Shown piece after piece: positions 41,963 through 49,401 of a DNA stretch of 64,000 nucleotides; position 1 is the first letter of the stretch, and the number at the start of each line of letters is the position of its first letter. The position numbers and the translations under genes were made by a program. This stretch comes from an uncultured Oscillospiraceae bacterium. GTDB taxonomy: Bacteria > Bacillota > Clostridia > Oscillospirales > Oscillospiraceae. The stretch lies in NCBI GenBank assembly GCA_934561515.1, contig CAKTGM010000001.1:100562-164561 (forward strand). Direction: 5' to 3'. Under the pieces are notes generated by a model, which was not told the DNA's origin, searched no databases, and worked only from the letters and a program-made list of their open reading frames with translations.

Positions 41963-42781
41963 ATGGAAATGTCTCCAGAAAAGGGGCGGCTGAGCCGCCG
42001 CGTTCTCTACCTGCCTGCCGATGCGCTGCGCCCCAATCCCCGCCAGCCCCGGCAGGACTTTGACGAAAAAACGCTGCGCGAGCTGAGCGAGAGCATCCGC
42101 CGCTACGGCATATTGCAGCCGCTGACCGTGCGCAGCACGGCGGAGGGCTACGAGCTGATCGCGGGGGAGCGGCGGCTGCGCGCGGCAAAGCTGGCGGGGC
42201 TGCGCGAGGTGCCGTGCCTGCTTGCCCGCTCGAGCGAGGAGGAGAGCGCGCTGCTCGCGCTCATCGAAAATCTCCAGCGCCGCGACCTGCACTATTTTGA
42301 GGAGGCCGAGGCCATCGCGCAGCTCATCGAAGCCTACGGTCTCTCGCAGGAGCAGGCGGCGGAAAGGCTGGGGAAATCGCAGTCCGCCGTGGCCAACAAG
42401 CTGCGCCTGCTGCGCCTCTCGCCGCCGTGCGTGCGTTTGCTGCGGGAGAACGGCCTCTCCGAGCGCCATGCCCGCGCGCTGCTGCGCCTTGCGGACGAGG
42501 AAGACCGCCTGCACGCGCTGCGCACCATCATTGCGCGCGGCTGCAACGTCGCGCAGAGCGAGCGCTATATTGAGCAGCTCCTGGCTGTCAGGCAGAAGAC
42601 CCCGCCGCCGCGCCTGCCGACCTACATCATCAAGGATGTGCGCATCTTCCTGAACACCATCCGCCGCTCGATCGACGTGATGCAGCGCGCGGGCGTGCAG
42701 GCCGATGTGCAGCGTCAGGACAGCGAGGAGGACATCCTTTTGACCATCCGCATCCCAAAACGTGCAAAAGAAGCCGGATAA
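41963..42781 (+). CDS. Second ParB-family protein, Noc-like
   Basis: The 272-residue protein has the ParB N-terminal domain (LRPNPRQPRQDFDEKTL; GERRLRAAK near residue 75; ENLQRRDLHYFEEAEA) and a helix-turn-helix (SQEQAAERLGKSQSAVANKLRLL). Its C-terminal TYIIKDVRIFLNTIRRSIDVMQRAG...TIRIPK is typical of Noc-like nucleoid-occlusion proteins of Clostridia. The short N-terminus lacks the amphipathic membrane helix of Bacillus Noc. It starts at 41963 after AAAAAGGAGGGG. It is 19 kb from the parA-parB pair, and a parS-like site lies just downstream inside the next gene. Confidence 0.82.
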   Translation: MEMSPEKGRLSRRVLYLPADALRPNPRQPRQDFDEKTLRELSESIRRYGILQPLTVRSTAEGYELIAGERRLRAAKLAGLREVPCLLARSSEEESALLALIENLQRRDLHYFEEAEAIAQLIEAYGLSQEQAAERLGKSQSAVANKLRLLRLSPPCVRLLRENGLSERHARALLRLADEEDRLHALRTIIARGCNVAQSERYIEQLLAVRQKTPPPRLPTYIIKDVRIFLNTIRRSIDVMQRAGVQADVQRQDSEEDILLTIRIPKRAKEAG

Positions 42782-42894
42782 GCCTGTGAATTTGTTACTA
42801 AATTGTCATTCATTTTCCGCAAATCTATGATATACTGAGTGCACCGGTGGGAAAATCGCCCGCCGGGAAGACAGGAAAACAGGAGGAGCCAGAG

Positions 42895-44802
42895 ATGGAA
42901 GAGAACATCGGCGCCTTTGCGGAAAAGAAAAGAAAGAAGGGCGGCAAGCGCCTGATGAAGCCCGAGAAGGGGCGCAGAGTGTCCGAGCGGCCGGACGAAG
43001 CGCGCGTTCCACGTGAAACATCGGGGAAGGCGGGCAAGGCCGCCGTCATCGCCGCCGCTGTGCTGGCGAGTGCGTACTTAGGCTTTGGCGCGTGGGTGTC
43101 GTCGAGCCGCTGCATCTACCCCAACGTCATGCTCGGCGCGGTGAACTACGGCGGCATGAGCGAGCAGCAGGCGGCGCAGCAGCTCAAGGAGAGCGCCGCG
43201 CAGGCGAGAAGCGCCCATGTCGACTTTGTCCTGCCCGACGGCACGGAGGTCGCGCGCGTGGCGCTCGGCGAGATGCCGGAGTACGCCGACTTTGACGGCC
43301 TCGCCAGGCACATCTACAATGTTTACGGCTGCAACGACAGCTTTTTGACGGCGGGGGCAAAGTATCTGCGCGCGCTCGTAAAGCCGCAGGACGCCGCGGC
43401 GACGGTGGGGATGTACTATTCGCCCGAGCAGCTTGGCGGATTGATCGACACGCTGTGCGCCGACATTACCTGCGCGCCTGTGGAATTTGCCATCCACGTG
43501 ACCGAGGACGGCAGAGTCAGCGTCACAAAGCCGCGGGATGGCCGCGCCGCGGCCGACACTGCGCGCGATCAGCTGTGCGCGTACCTCGGCGGGGCGTACC
43601 TCAGCGGCGGCGAGCCCGGTGAGATCGTGCTGAAGAGCGCCGCGGAGGGCGGCGTTTACGATGAGATCCCCGCGCAGGAGGTCGACCTTGCCGCGCAGCG
43701 CGCTGCGATCATCGGGCAGAAGGTCAACGCGTCCTTCGACAAGGCGAGCGGCACGGTCGTGCCCGGCCGCGCGGGCGTGGACTTTGGCTTTTCCGACTTG
43801 CAGACCGCCTACAACGCGGCCGCGCCGGGGGAGACGGTCGATGTGCCGAACGCCACGGTCGAGCTGCCGGAGGTCACGGAGGAGCAGCTTAACAAGGTGA
43901 TCTTCCGCGATGAGCTCAGCTCCTACACCACGAAGGTCGGCGGCGCGGCCGGACGGCGCGCCAACGTCAAGCTCACCGCCTCGCGCATCGACGGCTACAT
44001 TCTCAATTCCGGCGAGACGATGAAGTACGGCCCGCTCGTCACGCCCTTCACCGCGGCGAACGGCTACAGCCCCGCGCCGGGCTACTTGCAGGGCAAGACC
44101 GTCGACATGGTCGGCGGCGGCGCGTGTCAGGCGAGCTCCACGCTCTATGCCGCCGCGCTCTATGCAAACCTTGAGATCGTGCAGCGCACGAACCACGGCT
44201 TCGCCTCCGACTACATCGGCCTCGGCCTTGACGCGACGGTCGCCGAGGGCGGGCCCGAGTTCGAGTTCCGCAACAACACGGACTATCCCATCAAGGTGCG
44301 CGCCGAGTATACGGCGGACGGCAAGAAAAATTATCTCAAGATCACCATCCTCGGCACGAAGGTGGACGACAGCTATGTCAAGATCAAGGTCGATGTGCTC
44401 GAGACCATCCCCTTTGCCGAGCAGGTCACCGAGACGAGCGAGCTCGCGCCCGGCGAGCGCAAGGTGGAGCAGACCGCCTACACCGGCTACAAGGTCAAGA
44501 CCTACCGCAACGTCTACTCCGGCGACGGCAAGCTCATCTCCTCGACCTTTGAGGCGAGCAGCAACTATAAGGCGCGCGACCGTATCGTGCTCGTCGGCAA
44601 GGCCGCGGATGCAGCGCCGGTCACCCCCGGCACGACAGCGCCGGCCGACCCCGGCACAACGCCCGTCGATCCCGGTGCAGCGCCGGCCGACCCCGGCGTA
44701 AGCCCGGACCCCGGTACGCCCGACCCGGCCCCGGCGCCCGAGCCGCCCGTGGAGATGGAGCGTCCCGGCTGGCTGGATACGGGCAAGGAAAACGAGGGCT
44801 GA
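42895..44802 (+). CDS. VanW family protein with peptidoglycan-binding-like and G5-like regions
   Basis: The 635-residue protein has a basic cytoplasmic N-terminus, one transmembrane helix (AAVIAAAVLASAYLGFGAWV, about 55-75), a YoaR-type peptidoglycan-binding-like domain (about 90-330) and a VanW domain (GETMKYGPLVTPFTAANGYSP; DMVGGGACQASSTLYAAAL; NHGFASDYIGLGLDATV; about 360-490). A G5-like beta region follows (PFAEQVTETSELAPGERKVEQTAY), then a repetitive Pro/Asp/Gly tail (residues about 585-620). It is anchored in the membrane and acts on or near the cell wall; the molecular role of VanW is unknown. An AGGAGG site precedes the ATG, and an extended -10 (TGATATACT, ending 42836) lies upstream. 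Confidence 0.87.
   Translation: MEENIGAFAEKKRKKGGKRLMKPEKGRRVSERPDEARVPRETSGKAGKAAVIAAAVLASAYLGFGAWVSSSRCIYPNVMLGAVNYGGMSEQQAAQQLKESAAQARSAHVDFVLPDGTEVARVALGEMPEYADFDGLARHIYNVYGCNDSFLTAGAKYLRALVKPQDAAATVGMYYSPEQLGGLIDTLCADITCAPVEFAIHVTEDGRVSVTKPRDGRAAADTARDQLCAYLGGAYLSGGEPGEIVLKSAAEGGVYDEIPAQEVDLAAQRAAIIGQKVNASFDKASGTVVPGRAGVDFGFSDLQTAYNAAAPGETVDVPNATVELPEVTEEQLNKVIFRDELSSYTTKVGGAAGRRANVKLTASRIDGYILNSGETMKYGPLVTPFTAANGYSPAPGYLQGKTVDMVGGGACQASSTLYAAALYANLEIVQRTNHGFASDYIGLGLDATVAEGGPEFEFRNNTDYPIKVRAEYTADGKKNYLKITILGTKVDDSYVKIKVDVLETIPFAEQVTETSELAPGERKVEQTAYTGYKVKTYRNVYSGDGKLISSTFEASSNYKARDRIVLVGKAADAAPVTPGTTAPADPGTTPVDPGAAPADPGVSPDPGTPDPAPAPEPPVEMERPGWLDTGKENEG
43005..43020. promoter_or_regulatory. 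parS: parS-like site inside the vanW gene
   Basis: CGTTCCACGTGAAACA differs from the degenerate consensus TGTTNCACGTGAAACA at one base. It is used as the codons for VPRET in the reading frame. It lies 220 bases after the Noc/ParB-like gene. Confidence 0.75.
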
Positions 44803-44845
44803 GGCCAAGCGGCCCTGCCCGCGCGCCGTCCTGCGGAAAAAGAAA

Positions 44846-44883
44846 AAAGCGGGGCAGTTCTCTTAGGAGAACTGCCCCGCTTT
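44846..44883 (+). terminator. Bidirectional terminator between vanW and the CofE-like gene
   Basis: A perfect 17-base inverted repeat with A and T tracts lies between convergent genes. Confidence 0.85.
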
Positions 44884-44903
44884 GCTGCGCTTAGGGGGAT
44901 CGA

Positions 44904-45605
44904 TCACTGCTTTTTGCGGATGAGGATGAAGGGCGTGCACTGGTCGTCCTGCCCGGCGGGATTGTCGCGGATGATCTCGCAGAGCTGCTCGTCGGTGAGC
45001 GTCACACAGTCGGCCTTGCCGAGAATGTCGCGCGTGAGGTCGTTGGCGTCAACGATCATCGCGCGCACGCCGGTCTTCTCGAAGATCTCGTTGCACACGC
45101 CCGAGGGATTCTCGGGGATGCGGATGCCGTAGTCGCCGTAGACGGGGAAGACATCGGGATAGAAGCCGTCCAGCCCCGTGACCTCCATGCCGACCATATC
45201 GTAGAAGATGCCGTGCTTGCCCACGAGCTTGCCGAAGCCCGCGCAGATGGCGGCCCAGAGGACCTTCCATGCGCCGCACTCATTGATGGCGAACTGCATC
45301 TTGCACACCTCGCCCACGCCGATGCCGGCGCTGTTGTGCTGGATGGCAAAGCGGCTGAGGAACTTCGCCAGCCATGAAATTTTCATATCCTTGCGGTAGA
45401 CCACGCGCTTCTGGCACAGGGCGATGATCTTTTCGCTGATGCTCAGAAGGTCGCCCTCTTCGTAGAGGGGCTTGACGTAGCGGTTGACGAGCTCGATGTA
45501 ATCCTCGCCGATCTCAACAAAGTGCGTCTGGATGGCGTGACGCAGGTAAACGCCCGTGGATGTTTCAATTTCAACGTGCTTGGAGCCGTTTGCAACAAAA
45601 TCCAT
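44904..45605 (-). CDS. CofE-like gamma-glutamyl ligase family protein
   Basis: The 233-residue protein belongs by pattern to the F420-0:gamma-glutamyl ligase family (PF01996): YVKPLYEEGDLLSISEKIIALCQ near residues 44-66, GVGEVCKMQFAINECG near 95, DGFYPDVFPVYGDYGIRIPENPSGVCNEI, then VRAMIVDANDLTRDILG. Such enzymes add glutamate through a gamma linkage. Coenzyme F420 is not expected in Clostridia, and no cofC/D/G/H is near. The adjacent genes all act on tetrahydrofolate, so a folate gamma-glutamyl ligase (the FolC2 type reported in other groups) is an attractive alternative. This is inference. Confidence 0.72.
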   Translation of the reverse strand: MDFVANGSKHVEIETSTGVYLRHAIQTHFVEIGEDYIELVNRYVKPLYEEGDLLSISEKIIALCQKRVVYRKDMKISWLAKFLSRFAIQHNSAGIGVGEVCKMQFAINECGAWKVLWAAICAGFGKLVGKHGIFYDMVGMEVTGLDGFYPDVFPVYGDYGIRIPENPSGVCNEIFEKTGVRAMIVDANDLTRDILGKADCVTLTDEQLCEIIRDNPAGQDDQCTPFILIRKKQ

Positions 45606-45719
45606 GAAAAAAGCCTCTTTCGTGCAGAATTTGATTCTCAGATCGTTTGAAACCTATGGTATTGTACCACAAAATTTGTAAAATGCTACTGCAAATTGCA
45701 AAAAAATCCGAAAAGAGAG

Positions 45720-45756
45720 AAGTCCCTCCGCCACGCAGTGCGCGGCGGAGGGACTT
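45720..45756 (-). terminator. Terminator after fchA
   Basis: A perfect 13-base stem (45720-45732 with 45744-45756) is followed on the minus strand by a pyrimidine-rich tail with TTTT. Confidence 0.65.
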
Positions 45757-45790
45757 GAGAGATTCAAAAGAAAAAGAGAGGGGATTTTTT

Positions 45791-46432
45791 TTACTTGCTT
45801 CCTTCGAGGATGAGCGCCTCGACCTTCTTGTAGCTCGCCTTGGCGATCGGGATGGCATGATCCATCAGCTCCTGACCGTGGCGGCAGCACTCGTCGGCAA
45901 ACTCCTGATCCTTGAGGGATTTGAGGTTGATGAGCACGTTGAGCCATGCGCTCTGCATGGCGGTCTTGAGCGTGAGCGCGGCGATGCCGAGGTCGCTGAC
46001 GACGTTGGGGTTCGTCGTACCGATCAGGCTCGCGCACAGGTCGATGGCTTCGGAGCAGATTTCCATCATCGTCAGCGGCACCTGCGTGCAGCTGCGGAAG
46101 CTCGCCTGCACCGCGCCGCGGCGGATGGCCTTGAGCGCGTCGTCATCTTTCGGGAGGGCGAGCGATTCGATCAGCGTGTCGAACACCTCGCTGTCGCGGT
46201 TCATGACGTCGACAAAGCGCTCCTTGAGCTCATTGCCCTTGGCAATGGCATCCAGCAGGCGGTCGCGGTCGTTTTCAAAGCCCTTCTTATCCAGCGTCAG
46301 GCCGTTGACCATCATCGTCAGCGCAACGCCGACGCCGCCGGCAAGACCGGCCACAGCACCGCCGCCGGGCGCGGGCGTGCCGGAGCCGACTTCGTTGATG
46401 AGCTCGGTAACTTTCATATCTGCGATCTTCAT
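45791..46432 (-). CDS. fchA: Methenyltetrahydrofolate cyclohydrolase / formimino-THF cyclodeaminase
   Basis: The 213-residue, mainly helical protein has the FTCD C-terminal domain signature SGTPAPGGGAVAGLAGGVGVALTMMV near residues 17-42 and DLGIAALTLKTAMQSAWLNVLIN near 147-169. It converts formimino-THF or methenyl-THF in the cytoplasm. It lies 133 bases after fhs, so the two can interconvert C1-THF species and recover ATP from 10-formyl-THF. With hutH nearby, the formimino group of histidine is a likely source. A CCGGGAGG site precedes the ATG. Confidence 0.9.
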   Translation of the reverse strand: MKIADMKVTELINEVGSGTPAPGGGAVAGLAGGVGVALTMMVNGLTLDKKGFENDRDRLLDAIAKGNELKERFVDVMNRDSEVFDTLIESLALPKDDDALKAIRRGAVQASFRSCTQVPLTMMEICSEAIDLCASLIGTTNPNVVSDLGIAALTLKTAMQSAWLNVLINLKSLKDQEFADECCRHGQELMDHAIPIAKASYKKVEALILEGSK

Positions 46433-46565
46433 AGCGTTCCTCCCGGATAATTTAAAGTCAGAAGAGAAGATATCAGGAAGAGGCGGATCGCTCCGCCTCC
46501 TCCATGGAGTCTCAAAGGGGAAGATCTGCGCGGCAGATGCTCCTGATGTGAGGTTTGGCTGTTTC

Positions 46566-48233
46566 TTAGAACAGGCCGGTGATCTTGCCGTCGGCGTCGA
46601 TGTCGATGCGCTCGGAAGCGGGGACCTTGGGAAGACCCGGCATGGTCATGATGTTGCCGGTCTTGGCAACGAGGAAGCCGGCACCGGCGTTGACCTTGAT
46701 CTCGCGGACGGTGATCTTGAAGCCGCGGGGCGCGCCCAGCTTGGTCTGATCGTCGGAGAAGGAGAACTGGGTCTTGGCCATGCAGATGGGCATCTTGTCG
46801 AAGCCGAGCTCGGTGAGCTGAGCGGCCTGCTTCTTGGCGTCGCCCGCGAGCACCACGCCGTCAGCGCGGTAGACCTTGGTGGCGATCTTGTTCAGCTTCT
46901 CCTCGATGGAATCCTCGAGGTCGTAGACGAACTGGAAGTGATCGTTGGTGGTGTCCTCAGCGAGACGGATGACCTCCTCGGCCAGAGCCTTGCCGCCCTC
47001 GCCGCCCTTGGCCCAGACCTCGGACAGACGGACGTTGACGCCCTGCTCCTTGCACTTGGCCTCAACGAGGTCGAGCTCGGCCTTGGTGTCGGTCGGGAAG
47101 GCGTTGATGGCGACGACGCAGGGAAGACCGTAGACGTTCTTCACGTTGTCGACGTGCTGGAGGAGGTTGGGCAGGCCCTTCTCGAGAGCCTCGAGGTTCT
47201 CGTTGTTGAGCTCGGTCTTGGGCACGCCGCCGTGATACTTGAGCGCGCGGACGGTGGCGACGATGACAACAGCGTCGGGGTGGAAGCCACCGGCACGGCA
47301 CTTGATGTCGAGGAACTTCTCGGCGCCCAGGTCAGCAGCGAAGCCGGCCTCGGTGACGGTGTAATCGGCGAGCTTCATCGCGGTCTCGGTGGCCTGGATG
47401 GAGTTGCAGCCGTGGGCGATGTTGGCGAAGGGGCCGCCGTGGATGAAGGCGGGGGTGTGCTCAAGCGTCTGGACCAGGTTGGGCTTGATGGCGTCCTTCA
47501 GGACGGCAGCCATGGCGCCCTCGGCCTTCAGGTCATGCGCGGTGATGGGCTGACCGGCGCGGCTGTAGGCGACGACCATCTTGGCGAGACGGGCCTTCAT
47601 GTCGGCAAGGTCGGTAGCGAGGCACAGAACGGCCATGATCTCGGAGGCAACAACGATGTCGAAGCCGTCCTCGCGGGGCACGCCGGAGGCCTTGCCGCCG
47701 AGACCGCAGACGATGTGACGCAGCTGGCGGTCGTTCATATCAACAACGCGCTTCCAGGGGATGTTGCGCACGTCGATGTCGAGCGCGTTGCCCTGCTGGA
47801 TGTGGTTGTCGATCAGAGCGGACATGAGGTTGTTGGCGATGCCAATGGCGTTGAAGTCGCCGGTGAAGTGCAGGTTGATGTCCTCCATGGGGACGACCTG
47901 AGCGTAGCCGCCGCCGGCAGCGCCGCCCTTGACGCCGAACACGGGGCCCAGAGAGGGCTCGCGCAGGCAGACGATGGTGTTCTTGCCGAGCTTGTTGAGC
48001 GCGTCGGCAAGGCCGACGGACGTGGTGGTCTTACCCTCGCCAGCGGGGGTGGGGCTGATGGCGGTCACCAGCACGAGCTTGGACTTGCGGGGCAGGTCCT
48101 TCAGCGCGTGGATGTCGACCTTGGCCTTGTAGTGGCCGTAGTTCTCCAGCTGCTCGGGCTTGATGCCAACCTTCGCAGCAACTTCCTCGATGGGGAGCAT
48201 TTTGGACGCCTGGGCGATCTCAATGTCGGTCAT
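46566..48233 (-). CDS. fhs: Formate--tetrahydrofolate ligase
   Basis: The 555-residue protein has the P-loop TPAGEGKTTTSVGLADAL near residue 63, REPSLGPVFGVKGGAAGGGYAQVVPMEDINLHFTGD near 95-130 and FVTVRALKYHGG-like segments, all diagnostic. It joins formate and THF with ATP, or runs backwards to make ATP during purine or histidine fermentation. The ATG at 48233 follows a perfect AGGAGGT; the frame extends upstream but is not supported there. Confidence 0.96.
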   Translation of the reverse strand: MTDIEIAQASKMLPIEEVAAKVGIKPEQLENYGHYKAKVDIHALKDLPRKSKLVLVTAISPTPAGEGKTTTSVGLADALNKLGKNTIVCLREPSLGPVFGVKGGAAGGGYAQVVPMEDINLHFTGDFNAIGIANNLMSALIDNHIQQGNALDIDVRNIPWKRVVDMNDRQLRHIVCGLGGKASGVPREDGFDIVVASEIMAVLCLATDLADMKARLAKMVVAYSRAGQPITAHDLKAEGAMAAVLKDAIKPNLVQTLEHTPAFIHGGPFANIAHGCNSIQATETAMKLADYTVTEAGFAADLGAEKFLDIKCRAGGFHPDAVVIVATVRALKYHGGVPKTELNNENLEALEKGLPNLLQHVDNVKNVYGLPCVVAINAFPTDTKAELDLVEAKCKEQGVNVRLSEVWAKGGEGGKALAEEVIRLAEDTTNDHFQFVYDLEDSIEEKLNKIATKVYRADGVVLAGDAKKQAAQLTELGFDKMPICMAKTQFSFSDDQTKLGAPRGFKITVREIKVNAGAGFLVAKTGNIMTMPGLPKVPASERIDIDADGKITGLF

Positions 48234-48295
48234 GGGAAATACCTCCTGATTTTTTTGTATCTGAACGGTTTGTATCGTCACTTTTGACAATAAAA

Positions 48296-48324
48296 ATTAT
48301 ACCCGAGCGCGGGAAAAAGGTAAA
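48296..48324 (-). promoter_or_regulatory. Promoter of fhs
   Basis: On the minus strand TTTACC (48324-48319), 17 bases, TATAAT (48301-48296). Confidence 0.55.
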
Positions 48325-48349
48325 CGCTTTTCGCTATCTGCTTTGCCCC

Positions 48350-48374
48350 GAACGCTTAAAATAATTAAGCGTTC
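48350..48374. repeat. GAACGCTTAA inverted repeat upstream of fhs
   Basis: Perfect 10-base arms (48350-48359 and 48365-48374) surround five bases. The core AACGCTT recurs at 48323 and 48425. It lies between the dapF-like stop and the fhs promoter, and may be an operator cluster or a weak terminator. No binder is known. Confidence 0.4.
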
Positions 48375-48486
48375 CCCGGCCCTGCCTGAAAATGCGGAAT
48401 TTGCGGCTTTTCTGTGCGATATCAACGCTTTGCGGCGGGCGGAAAAGCGCGAAAGCGGGCGGGGACGCTAAAAATAAAATGCCGCC

Positions 48487-49278
48487 TCACAGCGCGGGAA
48501 GCTCGATGCGCCCGGTCTCGTCCAGCGTGACGGGGCCGCCGATGCTCGCCGAGACGACGCGCCCGGCCTGCCGCTCGACGCTCGCGCGCACAACGCCCGC
48601 GGGCTGGATGTACTCGCAGGAGAAGCCGCCGTTTTCCATGTGCTCGCTCTGCGCGACGGCGCAGGCGATGGAGCCGCTGCCGCAGCTGCCCTCCCAGACG
48701 AGGGAGTTGGTCTCGATGACCTTGACAAGGGGCGTGGCGCGGTGCTGCGATGCATCGAGGAAGATGACGCCGCAGGCGTCGAGGCCGGGGATCTCTGCAA
48801 AGACGCTCTCCGCGGCGCGGAAGAATTCCTCGCTCGGCTTTACGCCCTCTACAACAAAGTGCGCGATGCCTGTTAAGTCAACAAGCGTGCCCTCGTGCCC
48901 GTTCGCCGTGACGCGCCGCACGCTGCGCGGGCAGGGCATTTCGGCGCGCGCCGTGCCTGCTTTCAGGTCGACCTGCGCGGTGACGACGTGGTCGCAGCCG
49001 CTCACGCGCAGCTTCACCTCGCTCGCGCCGCCCTTTTGCCGCGCGATGTACATCCCGTAGGCGCGCGTTGCGTTGCCGCAGAACTCGCCGCCCATCATCT
49101 CCATATGCCCGTCCACATCGTCCTCCGGCGGGCAGGCATAGCCGACCTGCTCTGCCTTGAGCGAGGGAATGGCCATGATCCGCTCGGCGATGGCGGCGCG
49201 CTGTGCCTTTTCTACCGGGTCGAGCACGAAGATCGTAATGTTCCCCGCGGGGTCTGCCCGCAGGATGTTGAGCTTCAT
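48487..49278 (-). CDS. DapF-fold amino-acid racemase/epimerase, candidate histidine racemase
   Basis: The 263-residue protein has the two-domain diaminopimelate-epimerase fold with both catalytic cysteines: C67 in GGEFCGNATRAYG and C199 in GSCGSGSIACAVA. It is not a normal DapF in sequence (the N-terminus is MKLNILRADPAGNITIFVLDP). It lies 123 bases downstream of hutH on the same strand, and DapF-fold histidine racemases are known in other anaerobes, so conversion of D-histidine to L-histidine for HutH is plausible. Start 49278 follows CGGAGGAG. A metallophore-type histidine racemase or another amino acid are alternatives. Confidence 0.72.
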   Translation of the reverse strand: MKLNILRADPAGNITIFVLDPVEKAQRAAIAERIMAIPSLKAEQVGYACPPEDDVDGHMEMMGGEFCGNATRAYGMYIARQKGGASEVKLRVSGCDHVVTAQVDLKAGTARAEMPCPRSVRRVTANGHEGTLVDLTGIAHFVVEGVKPSEEFFRAAESVFAEIPGLDACGVIFLDASQHRATPLVKVIETNSLVWEGSCGSGSIACAVAQSEHMENGGFSCEYIQPAGVVRASVERQAGRVVSASIGGPVTLDETGRIELPAL

Positions 49279-49311
49279 GGCGGTCTCCTCCGTTCTGGTG
49301 GTCATTTGAAC

Positions 49312-49352
49312 AAAAAAGATGGTGTAAAGCCATGACAACTTTACACCATCTT
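49312..49352 (-). terminator. Terminator after hutH
   Basis: A perfect 14-base stem (49316-49329 with 49339-49352) and TTTTTT on the minus strand. The racemase gene downstream may use read-through or a promoter starting with TTGACA at 49367-49362. Confidence 0.75.
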
Positions 49353-49401
49353 GTATGATATTGTCAACTCAATTGAGCGGGAAGCTCAATTTTTGACCGT
49401 C

